From Trebonia sp. (lineage in GTDB: Bacteria > Actinomycetota > Actinomycetes > Streptosporangiales > Streptosporangiaceae): DNA of 12,819 nt. Positions 1-6,369 of the stretch are shown piece by piece. The notes beneath the pieces were generated by a model, which ran no database searches, was not told the DNA's origin, and saw only the letters and a list, made by a program, of their open reading frames with translations. How positions within the stretch are numbered: position 1 is the first letter of the stretch; each line of letters starts with the position of its first letter. The translations under genes were made by a program, and so were the position numbers. The stretch is from positions 1 through 12,819 of the forward strand of contig JASHPP010000067.1 of the NCBI GenBank assembly GCA_030038035.1, in the 5' to 3' direction.

Positions 1-2297
1 GCCGCGGCCACCTGGGCGGGGAACTGCGGCGCGTTCAGCTGGCGCAGCGACAGGTTCACCGACACGCCCACGTCCCACGAGGAGGCCCGCCACGCGGCGC
101 CCTGCGAGCAGGCCTGGCGCAGCACCCACTCGCCGAGCGGGACGATCAGCCCGGAATCTTCGGCCACGGCGAGGAAGGCGCGGGGGGAGACGACCTCATC
201 CGCGCGCCACCAGCGGATCAGGGCCTCGGCGCCGACGACCCGCGACGTGGCGAGCTCCACGATCGGCTGGTACTGCAGGGTCAGCTCTTCCCTGGCGATC
301 GCGCGCTGCAGGTCGCTGGCCAGGTCAAGGCGGCGGACCACGTCCGCGTGCATGTGCGCCGCGTAAACCTCGACCCGGCCGCGGCCGCCATCCTTCGCCC
401 GGGCCATCGCCACGTCGGCGTTGCGCAGCACCAGGCCGGGCGGGCTCTCGTCGGCCAGCGCGACGCCCACGCTCGCGGTCAGCCCGATCTCCCGGTCGGC
501 GACGCGGAACGGCTCCCCGGCGACGGCGCTGGCCAGCCGCTCGGCGAGCTCGACGATCTCGGGGCCGCTGGCAGCGTTCTCCATGAGCACGGCGAACTCA
601 TCGCCGCCCCAGCGCGCGACCGTGTCCTGGGCGGGCACGACGGCCCGCAGCCGCCGCGCGGCCTGGGCGAGCACCAGATCGCCTGCGCCGTGCCCCACCA
701 GGTCGTTGACCGCGGTGAAGCCGTCCAGGTCGAGGAAGATCACGCCGGCGCGGTCGCCGCCTGCTGCGAGCGATTCCCTGGCGCGCTCCTCGACGTACGC
801 GCGGTTTGGCAGGCCGGTCAGGCCGTCGTGGAACGTCAGGTGCGCCACCTGCTGGCGCAGCGCCACCTGGTCGCTGACGTCCCTGGCGGTGACGAGCAGC
901 TGCGCCGGCTCGCCCGGCACCCGGTAAAGAAGGACCGCGCACTCAAGGTGCCGCCAGGTGCCGTCGGCGGCGCGCACCCGGCAGGAGAAGCGGCCCTTCG
1001 CGCCCGATTCCGTCCCGTTCCCCGGGCCGCCCGGCTGCGCGCCGGCCGGCTCAGGCGCCGCGCCAAGGACCGCGCCCGCGCCGGCCGCGTCCTCGACCGG
1101 GCTGGCCTCCTGCCGGACCGCCGTCCGCGCGGCGCTGACGTCCTCCGGGTGGACGAACTCCATGAGCGGCTTGCCCGCCAGCGCGTCCTGCGCGTAGCCG
1201 AAGCTCGCGATCAAGGGGCTGACCTGCCTGATCGTGCCGTCGAGGTCGCAGACCAGCACGACGTCGCTGGTCCGGTCGGCGAGGTCGCGCAGGCTGGCGC
1301 TCGACCCGCGCCAGATCCGCAGCGTGACGCCGTTCTCCCTGACCAGCATGAGGATGCGCACGGAAAGGACGAGCACAGCGGCGCCGCCGGCGATGACCAG
1401 CGCCAGGTCGGAGGCTGGGGCGCTGGCCAGGCCGTGCACGACGACCACGATCGCGGCGACGAACACGGCCACCGCGGCGATGATCGTGGCCGCGCCCGAA
1501 CTCGTGCCGACGGCGTTGCCGACGTCGAGCGGCCCAGGGAGACGCTCCGTGCCCGCCGCCGGCTGCTCCTCCCGGCGCCACTGCGGCAAGTCCAGGCGCG
1601 CCGCGATCGCCGGCACCCACGGCGCGACGCCGAGCAGGCACGCGGCCACGACCATCGCGAGTTGCTCCAGGACGCCCTGGTGCCCGCCGGAGATCCGGGC
1701 GCCGACGCCGAGGTAGTCACCGACGGTCAGCACAACCAGCGCGAGATAGGGCAGCAGCACGCGGCTCCAGGCGACCGTGAGCACCGGCAGCAGCGCGCCG
1801 AGTACCGCCAGGTCGGCGAGCGGATGCAGCAGGTCGAGCAAGAACGACGCCGGCCGCTCACCGGAGCGGTGGAACTCGCCGCCGAACGCCACGACCCAGC
1901 CGATGACCAGCAGGGATACCGCCATCACGTACCCGTCGGCAAGACCGGGCAGCACCGATCCCGACGTCCCGGCGGCCGCGGGCGACGCGGGCGACGGCGA
2001 CGGCGCGGCCGACGGCCGGGCCACTGGTGCCGGATCCGGCGACGGCCAGGGCGAGGCGAGCACCATCACACCGGTCGCGGCCGACGCGAGGGCGAGCAGC
2101 GGCGCCACATCGGCCAGCCCGGGCCCTGAGCCCAGCGACCCGGCCAGCACGCTGTCCACGATCAGCCCGGCGAACCAGAACAGCGCGGCACCGCCAAGCC
2201 ACCGGTATCCCCTGGCCACGGGGCCGCTATGCCGCCTCGCGCCCGCCCACAGGGCGACGACCGCCCCAGCCGCGGCGAGCATGGCGAGGACGCTCAC
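1..2297 (-). CDS. Membrane PAS-GGDEF-EAL cyclic-di-GMP turnover protein (3' end off left edge)
   Basis: This is a putative bifunctional c-di-GMP synthase/phosphodiesterase at the cell membrane; 765 residues are visible and the EAL domain is cut by the window edge. Residues 1 to about 330 carry several hydrophobic helices, with a Pro/Ala/Ser-rich stretch at about 82-113 between two of them. A PAS-like domain follows (about 340-480, core VCDLDGTIRQVSP, with a Gly/Ala/Pro-rich insert). The GGDEF domain begins at HDGLTGLPNR (490), has metal-site LDLDGF, and has intact GGDEF at 564-568. The RxxD inhibitory site reads PAQD, so product inhibition is probably absent. The EAL domain starts near 665, with EAL at 691-693 and VSVNLSLRQL visible. 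The GTG start at 2297 is chosen because it overlaps the stop of an upstream minicistron; ATG at 2282 is an alternative. Whether both catalytic halves are active cannot be judged because the rest of EAL is missing. Confidence 0.93.
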   Translation of the reverse strand, partial: MSVLAMLAAAGAVVALWAGARRHSGPVARGYRWLGGAALFWFAGLIVDSVLAGSLGSGPGLADVAPLLALASAATGVMVLASPWPSPDPAPVARPSAAPSPSPASPAAAGTSGSVLPGLADGYVMAVSLLVIGWVVAFGGEFHRSGERPASFLLDLLHPLADLAVLGALLPVLTVAWSRVLLPYLALVVLTVGDYLGVGARISGGHQGVLEQLAMVVAACLLGVAPWVPAIAARLDLPQWRREEQPAAGTERLPGPLDVGNAVGTSSGAATIIAAVAVFVAAIVVVVHGLASAPASDLALVIAGGAAVLVLSVRILMLVRENGVTLRIWRGSSASLRDLADRTSDVVLVCDLDGTIRQVSPLIASFGYAQDALAGKPLMEFVHPEDVSAARTAVRQEASPVEDAAGAGAVLGAAPEPAGAQPGGPGNGTESGAKGRFSCRVRAADGTWRHLECAVLLYRVPGEPAQLLVTARDVSDQVALRQQVAHLTFHDGLTGLPNRAYVEERARESLAAGGDRAGVIFLDLDGFTAVNDLVGHGAGDLVLAQAARRLRAVVPAQDTVARWGGDEFAVLMENAASGPEIVELAERLASAVAGEPFRVADREIGLTASVGVALADESPPGLVLRNADVAMARAKDGGRGRVEVYAAHMHADVVRRLDLASDLQRAIAREELTLQYQPIVELATSRVVGAEALIRWWRADEVVSPRAFLAVAEDSGLIVPLGEWVLRQACSQGAAWRASSWDVGVSVNLSLRQLNAPQFPAQVAA

Positions 2298-2326
2298 TGT
2301 CGGGCCCCCGTGATCGTGAGGTGCAA
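2294..2326 (-). CDS. Possible 10-codon leader minicistron coupled to the GGDEF-EAL gene
   Basis: The best Shine-Dalgarno sequence in the leader, GGAAGGAG (2333-2340, minus strand), lies about 35 nt before the GGDEF-EAL GTG, too far to serve it directly. Six nucleotides after it is TTG, opening a short frame that encodes (M/L)HLTITGARQ and ends in TGA at 2296-2294. That TGA overlaps the GTG start as GTGA, the usual geometry for translational coupling in actinomycetes. The motif and overlap are seen directly; that the frame is translated is inference. It is too short to compare with any family. Confidence 0.4.
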   Translation of the reverse strand: MHLTITGARQ

Positions 2327-2348
2327 CCGGGGCTCCTTCCGAGGTTCC

Positions 2349-2365
2349 CGCTACGGGGGGTAGCG
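2349..2365 (-). promoter_or_regulatory. Small hairpin with an all-C loop before the minicistron SD
   Basis: On the minus strand CGCTAC, loop CCCCC, GTAGCG forms a 6-bp stem, 8 nt upstream of the GGAAGGAG Shine-Dalgarno. The C-rich loop could pair with G-rich ribosome-binding sequence such as GGGGG at 2305-2309. It is seen in sequence; a role is inference. Confidence 0.35.
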
Positions 2366-2398
2366 TGCATTCCGGGCATGGTCCGAGGCTGAGAATTT

Positions 2399-2454
2399 GG
2401 TAACGGATCTGCAACGACCTGTTACCGCCGACGGGCGCAGCTGCGCCCGTCGGC
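2399..2454 (-). promoter_or_regulatory. Two abutting 28-nt hairpins in the GGDEF-EAL leader
   Basis: On the minus strand, 2454-2427 is a perfect palindrome whose half is GCCGACGGGCGCAG; one more pair (2455/2426) extends it to 30 bp. Directly after it, 2426-2399 folds as GGTAAC-A-GGTC, loop GTTGCA, GATC-C-GTTACC: ten pairs (one G-U) around a single A/C mismatch. Both lie about 100-160 nt before the GGDEF-EAL start. No run of U follows, so they are not classic terminators, although an unusual terminator for the dehydrogenase ending at 2635 is possible. They could be leader RNA structure or, for the palindrome, a dimeric repressor site. Confidence 0.5.
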
Positions 2455-2634
2455 GACCAGGGTTCGCCACCTCTAGGTAAGCACCTTGGGGAAAGTCTGG
2501 CGATCCGGCCTTTGGATTTACTGTACGTACCCGAGATCACGCTTGGGTTGAGGAAGGGCGTCCACCGGGAGACAAGTGCGGCCGCTGGGAGCCAGCACGA
2601 CCTGCCGGCTGCGAATATCCTAGGCCGCCCGCCG

Positions 2635-3555
2635 CTAATATGTGCCGCTGATCACATTGCGGAGCCGGTCGCCGCGCAGGTACGCCTCCGCCTGCTCCCT
2701 CGCCAGCCGCACCACCCGGTGCCGCGACACGGGCGTGGACGCCGCCACGTGCGGGGTGATGAAGACTCCCGGCAGCGTCCACAGCCGGTGGCCAGGCGGC
2801 AGCGGCTCGGGGTCGGTCACGTCGAGCGCCGCGCGCAGCCGGCCGGTCTCCAGCTCCGCGCGCAGCGCCTCGGTCACCACGACGGGACCGCGGGCTGCGT
2901 TGACGAGCAGCGCCCCGTCCTTCATCCCGGCCAGGAAGCCGCCGTCCACCATGCCCGCGGTCTGCGGCGTGAACGGGACGAGCAGCACGACCACGTCGGC
3001 GGACGGCAGCAGCGCCGGCAGCTCCGCCAGGCCGGCCACGCCGGGCCGCGGACTGCGCGCGACCCGCAGCACCGTCACCTCGAAGCCGGCGAGCCGCCGC
3101 TCGACGGCGGCCCCGATCGAGCCGTAGCCGACAATCAGCACGGTCTTCTCGGCGAGCTCGCCTGTCGGCTGGTAGCTCCACCGGCCCGCCGCCTGCTCGA
3201 TCGTGAACAGCGGGAACCGGCGGACCGAGGCGAGCATGGCCGCGACCACCCACTCGGCGGTGGACGCGTCATGCGCGCCGCGCGCGTTGCACAGGACCGC
3301 CCCGGCGGGCACGTACGGGCGCAGCCGGTCCACCCCCGCGGTCAGCGCCTGAACCACGCGCAGCCGCGGCATGTGCGCCATCGCCTCGCAGACGGGCAGC
3401 GTCGGGAAGAAGCTCGGCACGTAGAACTCGACATCCGCCGCGCTGGCCGGCAGCGGCGAGCCGTCGGGCTCGACGATCTCGACGTCCGTGCCCGGCAGGC
3501 CGGTCATCCCCGCCGCGACCCAGTCCGCGGGCACCCACATGAGCACGTCCGTCAC
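2635..3555 (-). CDS. D-isomer-specific 2-hydroxyacid dehydrogenase family protein
   Basis: A cytosolic NAD(P)-dependent oxidoreductase interconverting a 2-oxoacid and a 2-hydroxyacid; the substrate is unknown. At 306 aa it is close to the short end of the family. The nucleotide-binding loop GYGSIG is at 143-148. The catalytic set is complete: R222 (NAARGPVV), E250 (DPEPLP) and H269 (ITPHVAAS). After the second Rossmann strand the sequence is VLRVARSPRP, with Arg where NAD-specific members carry Asp, suggesting preference for NADP(H) (inference). Start choice is uncertain: GTG at 3555 has AAAAGGGG touching it, whereas GTG at 3546 sits a normal 8 nt after the same Shine-Dalgarno and would give a protein three residues shorter. 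It is transcribed divergently from the acyl-CoA carboxylase operon across 159 nt. Confidence 0.9.
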   Translation of the reverse strand: MTDVLMWVPADWVAAGMTGLPGTDVEIVEPDGSPLPASAADVEFYVPSFFPTLPVCEAMAHMPRLRVVQALTAGVDRLRPYVPAGAVLCNARGAHDASTAEWVVAAMLASVRRFPLFTIEQAAGRWSYQPTGELAEKTVLIVGYGSIGAAVERRLAGFEVTVLRVARSPRPGVAGLAELPALLPSADVVVLLVPFTPQTAGMVDGGFLAGMKDGALLVNAARGPVVVTEALRAELETGRLRAALDVTDPEPLPPGHRLWTLPGVFITPHVAASTPVSRHRVVRLAREQAEAYLRGDRLRNVISGTY

Positions 3556-3562
3556 CCCTTTT

Positions 3563-3590
3563 GCTGGCCGGCGGGAAGGCGCCGGCCAGC
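3563..3590 (-). promoter_or_regulatory. Perfect 11-bp hairpin just upstream of the dehydrogenase SD
   Basis: Minus-strand GCTGGCCGGCG, loop CCTTCC, CGCCGGCCAGC: an uninterrupted 11-bp GC stem ending at the AAAAGGGG ribosome-binding site of the dehydrogenase. The loop contains CCTT, complementary to AAGG in that site. No U tract follows on either strand, so it is not an intrinsic terminator. Possible role: control of translation initiation, or a DNA-level site in the divergent promoter region. Confidence 0.45.
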
Positions 3591-3600
3591 AGGCCGGCGC

Positions 3601-3612
3601 CCATGATCATGG
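3601..3612. promoter_or_regulatory. 12-bp perfect palindrome, possible operator
   Basis: CCATGATCATGG is a perfect 12-bp palindrome in the 159-nt gap between the divergent dehydrogenase and carboxylase genes. It lies about 30 nt before a weak -10-like TAGACT (3644-3649) on the plus strand. Placement suits a dimeric regulator controlling one or both genes. A chance palindrome cannot be excluded. Confidence 0.35.
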
Positions 3613-3714
3613 AACCACGCGGGACCGGCAAGCCGGGCTGCTTTAGACTCCACCCAGCTACGACGAATCTCCCGAGGGGGGACGATCCCCTGCCAACCCC
3701 AGAACGAGGCCGAA

Positions 3715-5478
3715 TTGCAGAAAGTTCTCATCGCGAACCGCGGCGAGATCGCGGTCCGGGTGGCGCGCGCCTGCCGGGACGCCGGGCTTGCCAGCGTCGC
3801 CGTCTACGCCGACTCCGATCTCGACGCCCTGCACGTCCGGATCGCTGACGAGGCGTACGCGCTGAACGGCACCACGCCGGCGCAGACCTACCTGGACATC
3901 GACAAGATCATCCAGGTCGCGGCGCGGGCCGGCGCGGACGCCGTGCACCCCGGCTACGGCTTCCTCGCCGAGAACGCGGCCTTCGCGACGGCTGTGATCG
4001 GCAACGGCCTGACCTGGATCGGCCCGCCCCCGCGGGCGATCGAGGCGCTCGGCGACAAGGTCAGGGCAAGGGACATCGCCAAGCGCGTCGGCGCGCCGCT
4101 GGCCCCGGGCACCGACGGCCCCGTGCGCTCCGCCGCGGAAGTCGCCGAGTTCGCCAGGCGGTTCGGATTGCCGGTGGCGATCAAGGCCGCGTTCGGCGGC
4201 GGCGGCCGCGGGCTCAAGGTGGCGCACACCGAGGCCGAGATCCCCGAGCTTTACGAGTCCGCAGTCCGCGAGGCCACCGCGGCGTTCGGGAACGGCGAGT
4301 GCTTCGCCGAGCGCTACCTGGACCGTCCCCGGCACGTCGAGACGCAGTGCCTGGCCGACTCCCACGGCAGCATCGTGGTCGTCTCCACCAGGGACTGCTC
4401 GCTGCAGAGAAGGCACCAGAAGCTGGTCGAGGAAGCCCCGGCGCCGTTCCTGTCCGACGAGCAGAACAAGCAGCTCTACGACGCCTCCAAGGCCATCCTC
4501 CGCGAGGCGGGCTACGTCGGGGCGGGCACCTGTGAGTTCCTCGTCGCCGCCGACGGCACGATCAGCTTCCTCGAAGTGAACACCCGGCTGCAGGTCGAGC
4601 ACCCGGTGACGGAAGAGGTCAGCGGCATCGACCTGGTCCGGGAGATGTTCCGCATCGCCGAGGGCGAGCCGCTTGGCTACGACGACCCGCCGCGGCGGGG
4701 GCACTCGATCGAGTTCCGGATCAACGCGGAGGACCCGGCGCGGAACTTCCTCCCGGCGCCGGGAACGATCACCGAATGGAACCCGCCAGCCGGACCAGGC
4801 GTCCGGCTTGACGCCGGGTACACGGCCGGGATGACCGTGCCGCAGGCGTTCGACTCGCTGATCGCCAAGCTGATCGTCACCGGCGCCACCCGCGAGCAGG
4901 CGCTGCAGCGCGCCCGCCGCGCGCTGGGCGAGTTCACCGTGGGCGGCATGCCCACCGTGCTGCCGTTCCACCGCGCCGTCGTCGACGATCCGGCGTTCGC
5001 AGGCGACAGCCTGCGGGTGCACACCCGCTGGATCGAGACGGAGTTCACCGCGCCGCTCGAGCCGCAGGACGCCCCCGTGGCCGCCTCCGGGCAGGCCCGC
5101 GAGCGGATGACCGTGGAGGTCGGCGGCAAGCGGCTTGAGGTCGTGCTTCCGGCCGCGATCGCCTTTCCCGCCGCTGCCCGCTCCGCTTCTTCTTCTCCCG
5201 AACGGGCCGCTGGTTCCCGCCGCGGCCGCCGTTCCCGTTCGGCCGGGCACGGCCAGGCGAGCGGTGACTGGCTGGTCACCCCGATGCAAGGCACGATCGT
5301 CAAGATCGTCGCGGCCGAGGGGCAGCAGGTGAGCGCCGGCGACACCGTGGTGATACTCGAGGCGATGAAAATGGAGCAGCCGCTGACCGCGCACAAGGAC
5401 GGAACGGTCACCGGCCTGGCCGTGGAGGTCGGCCAGACCGTCGCGGCCGGCACAGAGATCTGCCAGCTCAAGGACTGA
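3715..5478 (+). CDS. accA: Acetyl-/propionyl-CoA carboxylase alpha subunit (biotin carboxylase-BCCP fusion)
   Basis: It carboxylates its own biotin with ATP and bicarbonate and passes the carboxyl group to a separate beta (carboxyltransferase) subunit, making malonyl-CoA or methylmalonyl-CoA. At 587 aa it matches actinobacterial AccA proteins of about 590 aa. The biotin carboxylase N-domain occupies 1-110 ([23 protein letters not shown]). ATP-grasp covers about 115-320 with GGGGRG (161-166), [10 protein letters not shown] (231-240) and [14 protein letters not shown] (287-300). The C-domain runs to about 440, a Ser/Arg-rich linker is at 489-513, and the biotinyl domain at 518-587 has EAMKMEQP with biotinylated K552. 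TTG at 3715 is the only plausible start, 5 nt after GAGG. First gene of a three-gene operon; no beta subunit is in the window, so the substrate cannot be assigned. Confidence 0.95.
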   Translation: MQKVLIANRGEIAVRVARACRDAGLASVAVYADSDLDALHVRIADEAYALNGTTPAQTYLDIDKIIQVAARAGADAVHPGYGFLAENAAFATAVIGNGLTWIGPPPRAIEALGDKVRARDIAKRVGAPLAPGTDGPVRSAAEVAEFARRFGLPVAIKAAFGGGGRGLKVAHTEAEIPELYESAVREATAAFGNGECFAERYLDRPRHVETQCLADSHGSIVVVSTRDCSLQRRHQKLVEEAPAPFLSDEQNKQLYDASKAILREAGYVGAGTCEFLVAADGTISFLEVNTRLQVEHPVTEEVSGIDLVREMFRIAEGEPLGYDDPPRRGHSIEFRINAEDPARNFLPAPGTITEWNPPAGPGVRLDAGYTAGMTVPQAFDSLIAKLIVTGATREQALQRARRALGEFTVGGMPTVLPFHRAVVDDPAFAGDSLRVHTRWIETEFTAPLEPQDAPVAASGQARERMTVEVGGKRLEVVLPAAIAFPAAARSASSSPERAAGSRRGRRSRSAGHGQASGDWLVTPMQGTIVKIVAAEGQQVSAGDTVVILEAMKMEQPLTAHKDGTVTGLAVEVGQTVAAGTEICQLKD

Positions 5479-5483
5479 GCCAC

Positions 5484-5828
5484 ATGACGCGTCGGCTGCC
5501 GGGCGATCCAGGCATCGGACGCTGGCTGCTGTTCGCCGTCGGGTTCCGGCTGCCCGATGAATACCGCGACTGGGTGCGGCACGAGCTGACCGACGCCGGC
5601 TGGCGCGGCCGGACGATCAGGCGGCTGCTCGTCATCATGGTGCCGGTCTGCGTCGGGCTGGCGTTCCTGCCTGGACCGGTGTGGCTGCGGATCGCGGTGC
5701 CGGGTTTCGCGCTGATCGCCAGCGTGGGCACCGTCCTGATCAGCGCCGACGACGTGCGCGCCGCCCGGCTGCACCAGCACGGCCTGCCGGTACCGAACGA
5801 CCCGGACACCGGCCGCCCCGCCCACTGA
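5484..5828 (+). CDS. DUF5313-like small membrane protein
   Basis: A 114-aa protein of unknown function. Two hydrophobic helices, about 47-63 and 67-86, are separated only by PGP, making a membrane hairpin with both ends probably cytoplasmic. The pattern FRLPDEYRDWVRHELT near the N-terminus followed by the paired helices and a short polar tail (SADDVRAARLHQHG) resembles the actinobacterial DUF5313 family, by memory only. It begins 5 nt after the accA stop with AAGGA (5470-5474) lying inside the last accA codons, so it is cotranscribed and probably coupled. Its link to carboxylase function is unknown. Confidence 0.8.
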   Translation: MTRRLPGDPGIGRWLLFAVGFRLPDEYRDWVRHELTDAGWRGRTIRRLLVIMVPVCVGLAFLPGPVWLRIAVPGFALIASVGTVLISADDVRAARLHQHGLPVPNDPDTGRPAH

Positions 5829-5829
5829 C

Positions 5830-6369
5830 GTGAATCACGTGGTCGCCGCTCTCGGGGAGTCGCTGCGGGCGACCGCGCCGCGGGCGGGGCGGACCCGGGT
5901 GCTGGCGATCGACGGGCGGTCCGGGGCGGGGAAGACCTCGCTCGCGGCGGGACTGCGGCGCGAGCTTGCCGCGCCCGTGGTGTCGCTCGAGGACCTCTAC
6001 GGCGGCTGGGACGGGCTGGAGAACGGGATCGACCTGCTCGTCCGCGCCGTGCTCGAGCCGCTGGCGGCGGGCCGGACGGCCCGCGTTCCCCGCTACGACT
6101 GGGTCGCGGGGAAGTGGGCCGAGCCGGTGCCGCTGGACCCGCCGGAGGCGCTGATCGTGGAGGGCGTGGGGGCCGGCGCGCGGCGTGCCGCCGTCTTCGA
6201 GAGCCTGGTGGTGTGGGTGGAGGCGCCACTGTCCGTTCGGAGGAAAAGGGCCCTTGACCGTGACGGGGACGTGTTCGCTCCGCACTGGGAGCAGTGGGCG
6301 GCACAGGAGGACGCGATGCTTGCCCGCGAGCGCACGCCCGAGCGGGCCGCTGTCGTGATCAGAGGATAG
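5830..6369 (+). CDS. Uridine kinase-like P-loop NTPase
   Basis: Probably a cytosolic small-molecule kinase of the uridine kinase/phosphoribulokinase type; the phosphate acceptor is unknown. The 179-aa protein has Walker A IDGRSGAGKTS (27-37), a substrate-site-like segment VSLEDLYGGWDGL (51-63) in place of the DDFY of uridine kinases, VPRYDW (86-91), a second strand LIVEGVGAG (108-116) and an Arg-rich lid RRKRALDRDGD (137-147). The GTG start is one nucleotide after the DUF5313 stop (TGACGTG) with no Shine-Dalgarno, so translation probably depends on the gene ahead. Its last 11 bp overlap the 3' end of convergent lpdA. Short length and lack of a C-terminal dimerisation region argue against a true Udk. 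Confidence 0.85.
   Translation: MNHVVAALGESLRATAPRAGRTRVLAIDGRSGAGKTSLAAGLRRELAAPVVSLEDLYGGWDGLENGIDLLVRAVLEPLAAGRTARVPRYDWVAGKWAEPVPLDPPEALIVEGVGAGARRAAVFESLVVWVEAPLSVRRKRALDRDGDVFAPHWEQWAAQEDAMLARERTPERAAVVIRG

Larger units (their letters stand above)
2298..2634. other. 337-nt intergenic region holding the GGDEF-EAL leader
   Basis: No conserved gene is visible here apart from the candidate minicistron. The downstream half (2294-2455) holds that minicistron and three hairpins. The rest (2456-2634) has moderately AT-richer patches, including gtacgtac near 2523, but no convincing -10/-35 pair, so the promoter of the minus-strand GGDEF-EAL gene is not located. I do not recognise a known riboswitch class. 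Confidence 0.5.

Noticed and set aside
348..2129. Long plus-strand open frame of 593 codons over the GGDEF-EAL gene
   Set aside because: It is antisense to clear PAS-GGDEF-EAL domains; the product is an Arg/Ala/Gly/His-rich chain with no domain, as expected for GC-rich shadow frames.
2298..2634. A c-di-GMP (GEMM) or c-di-AMP (ydaO) riboswitch before the GGDEF-EAL gene
   Set aside because: I could not find the conserved core bases of either class on the minus strand; only generic hairpins are visible. A covariance-model scan would settle it.
3658..5394. Long minus-strand open frame of 578 codons over accA
   Set aside because: Antisense to a complete, well-conserved carboxylase; no recognisable domains.
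5830..6369. True uridine kinase (udk)
   Set aside because: Walker A and fold order match, but the DDFY substrate motif is changed to EDLYGGW and the protein is shorter than Udk, so only a family-level call is justified.
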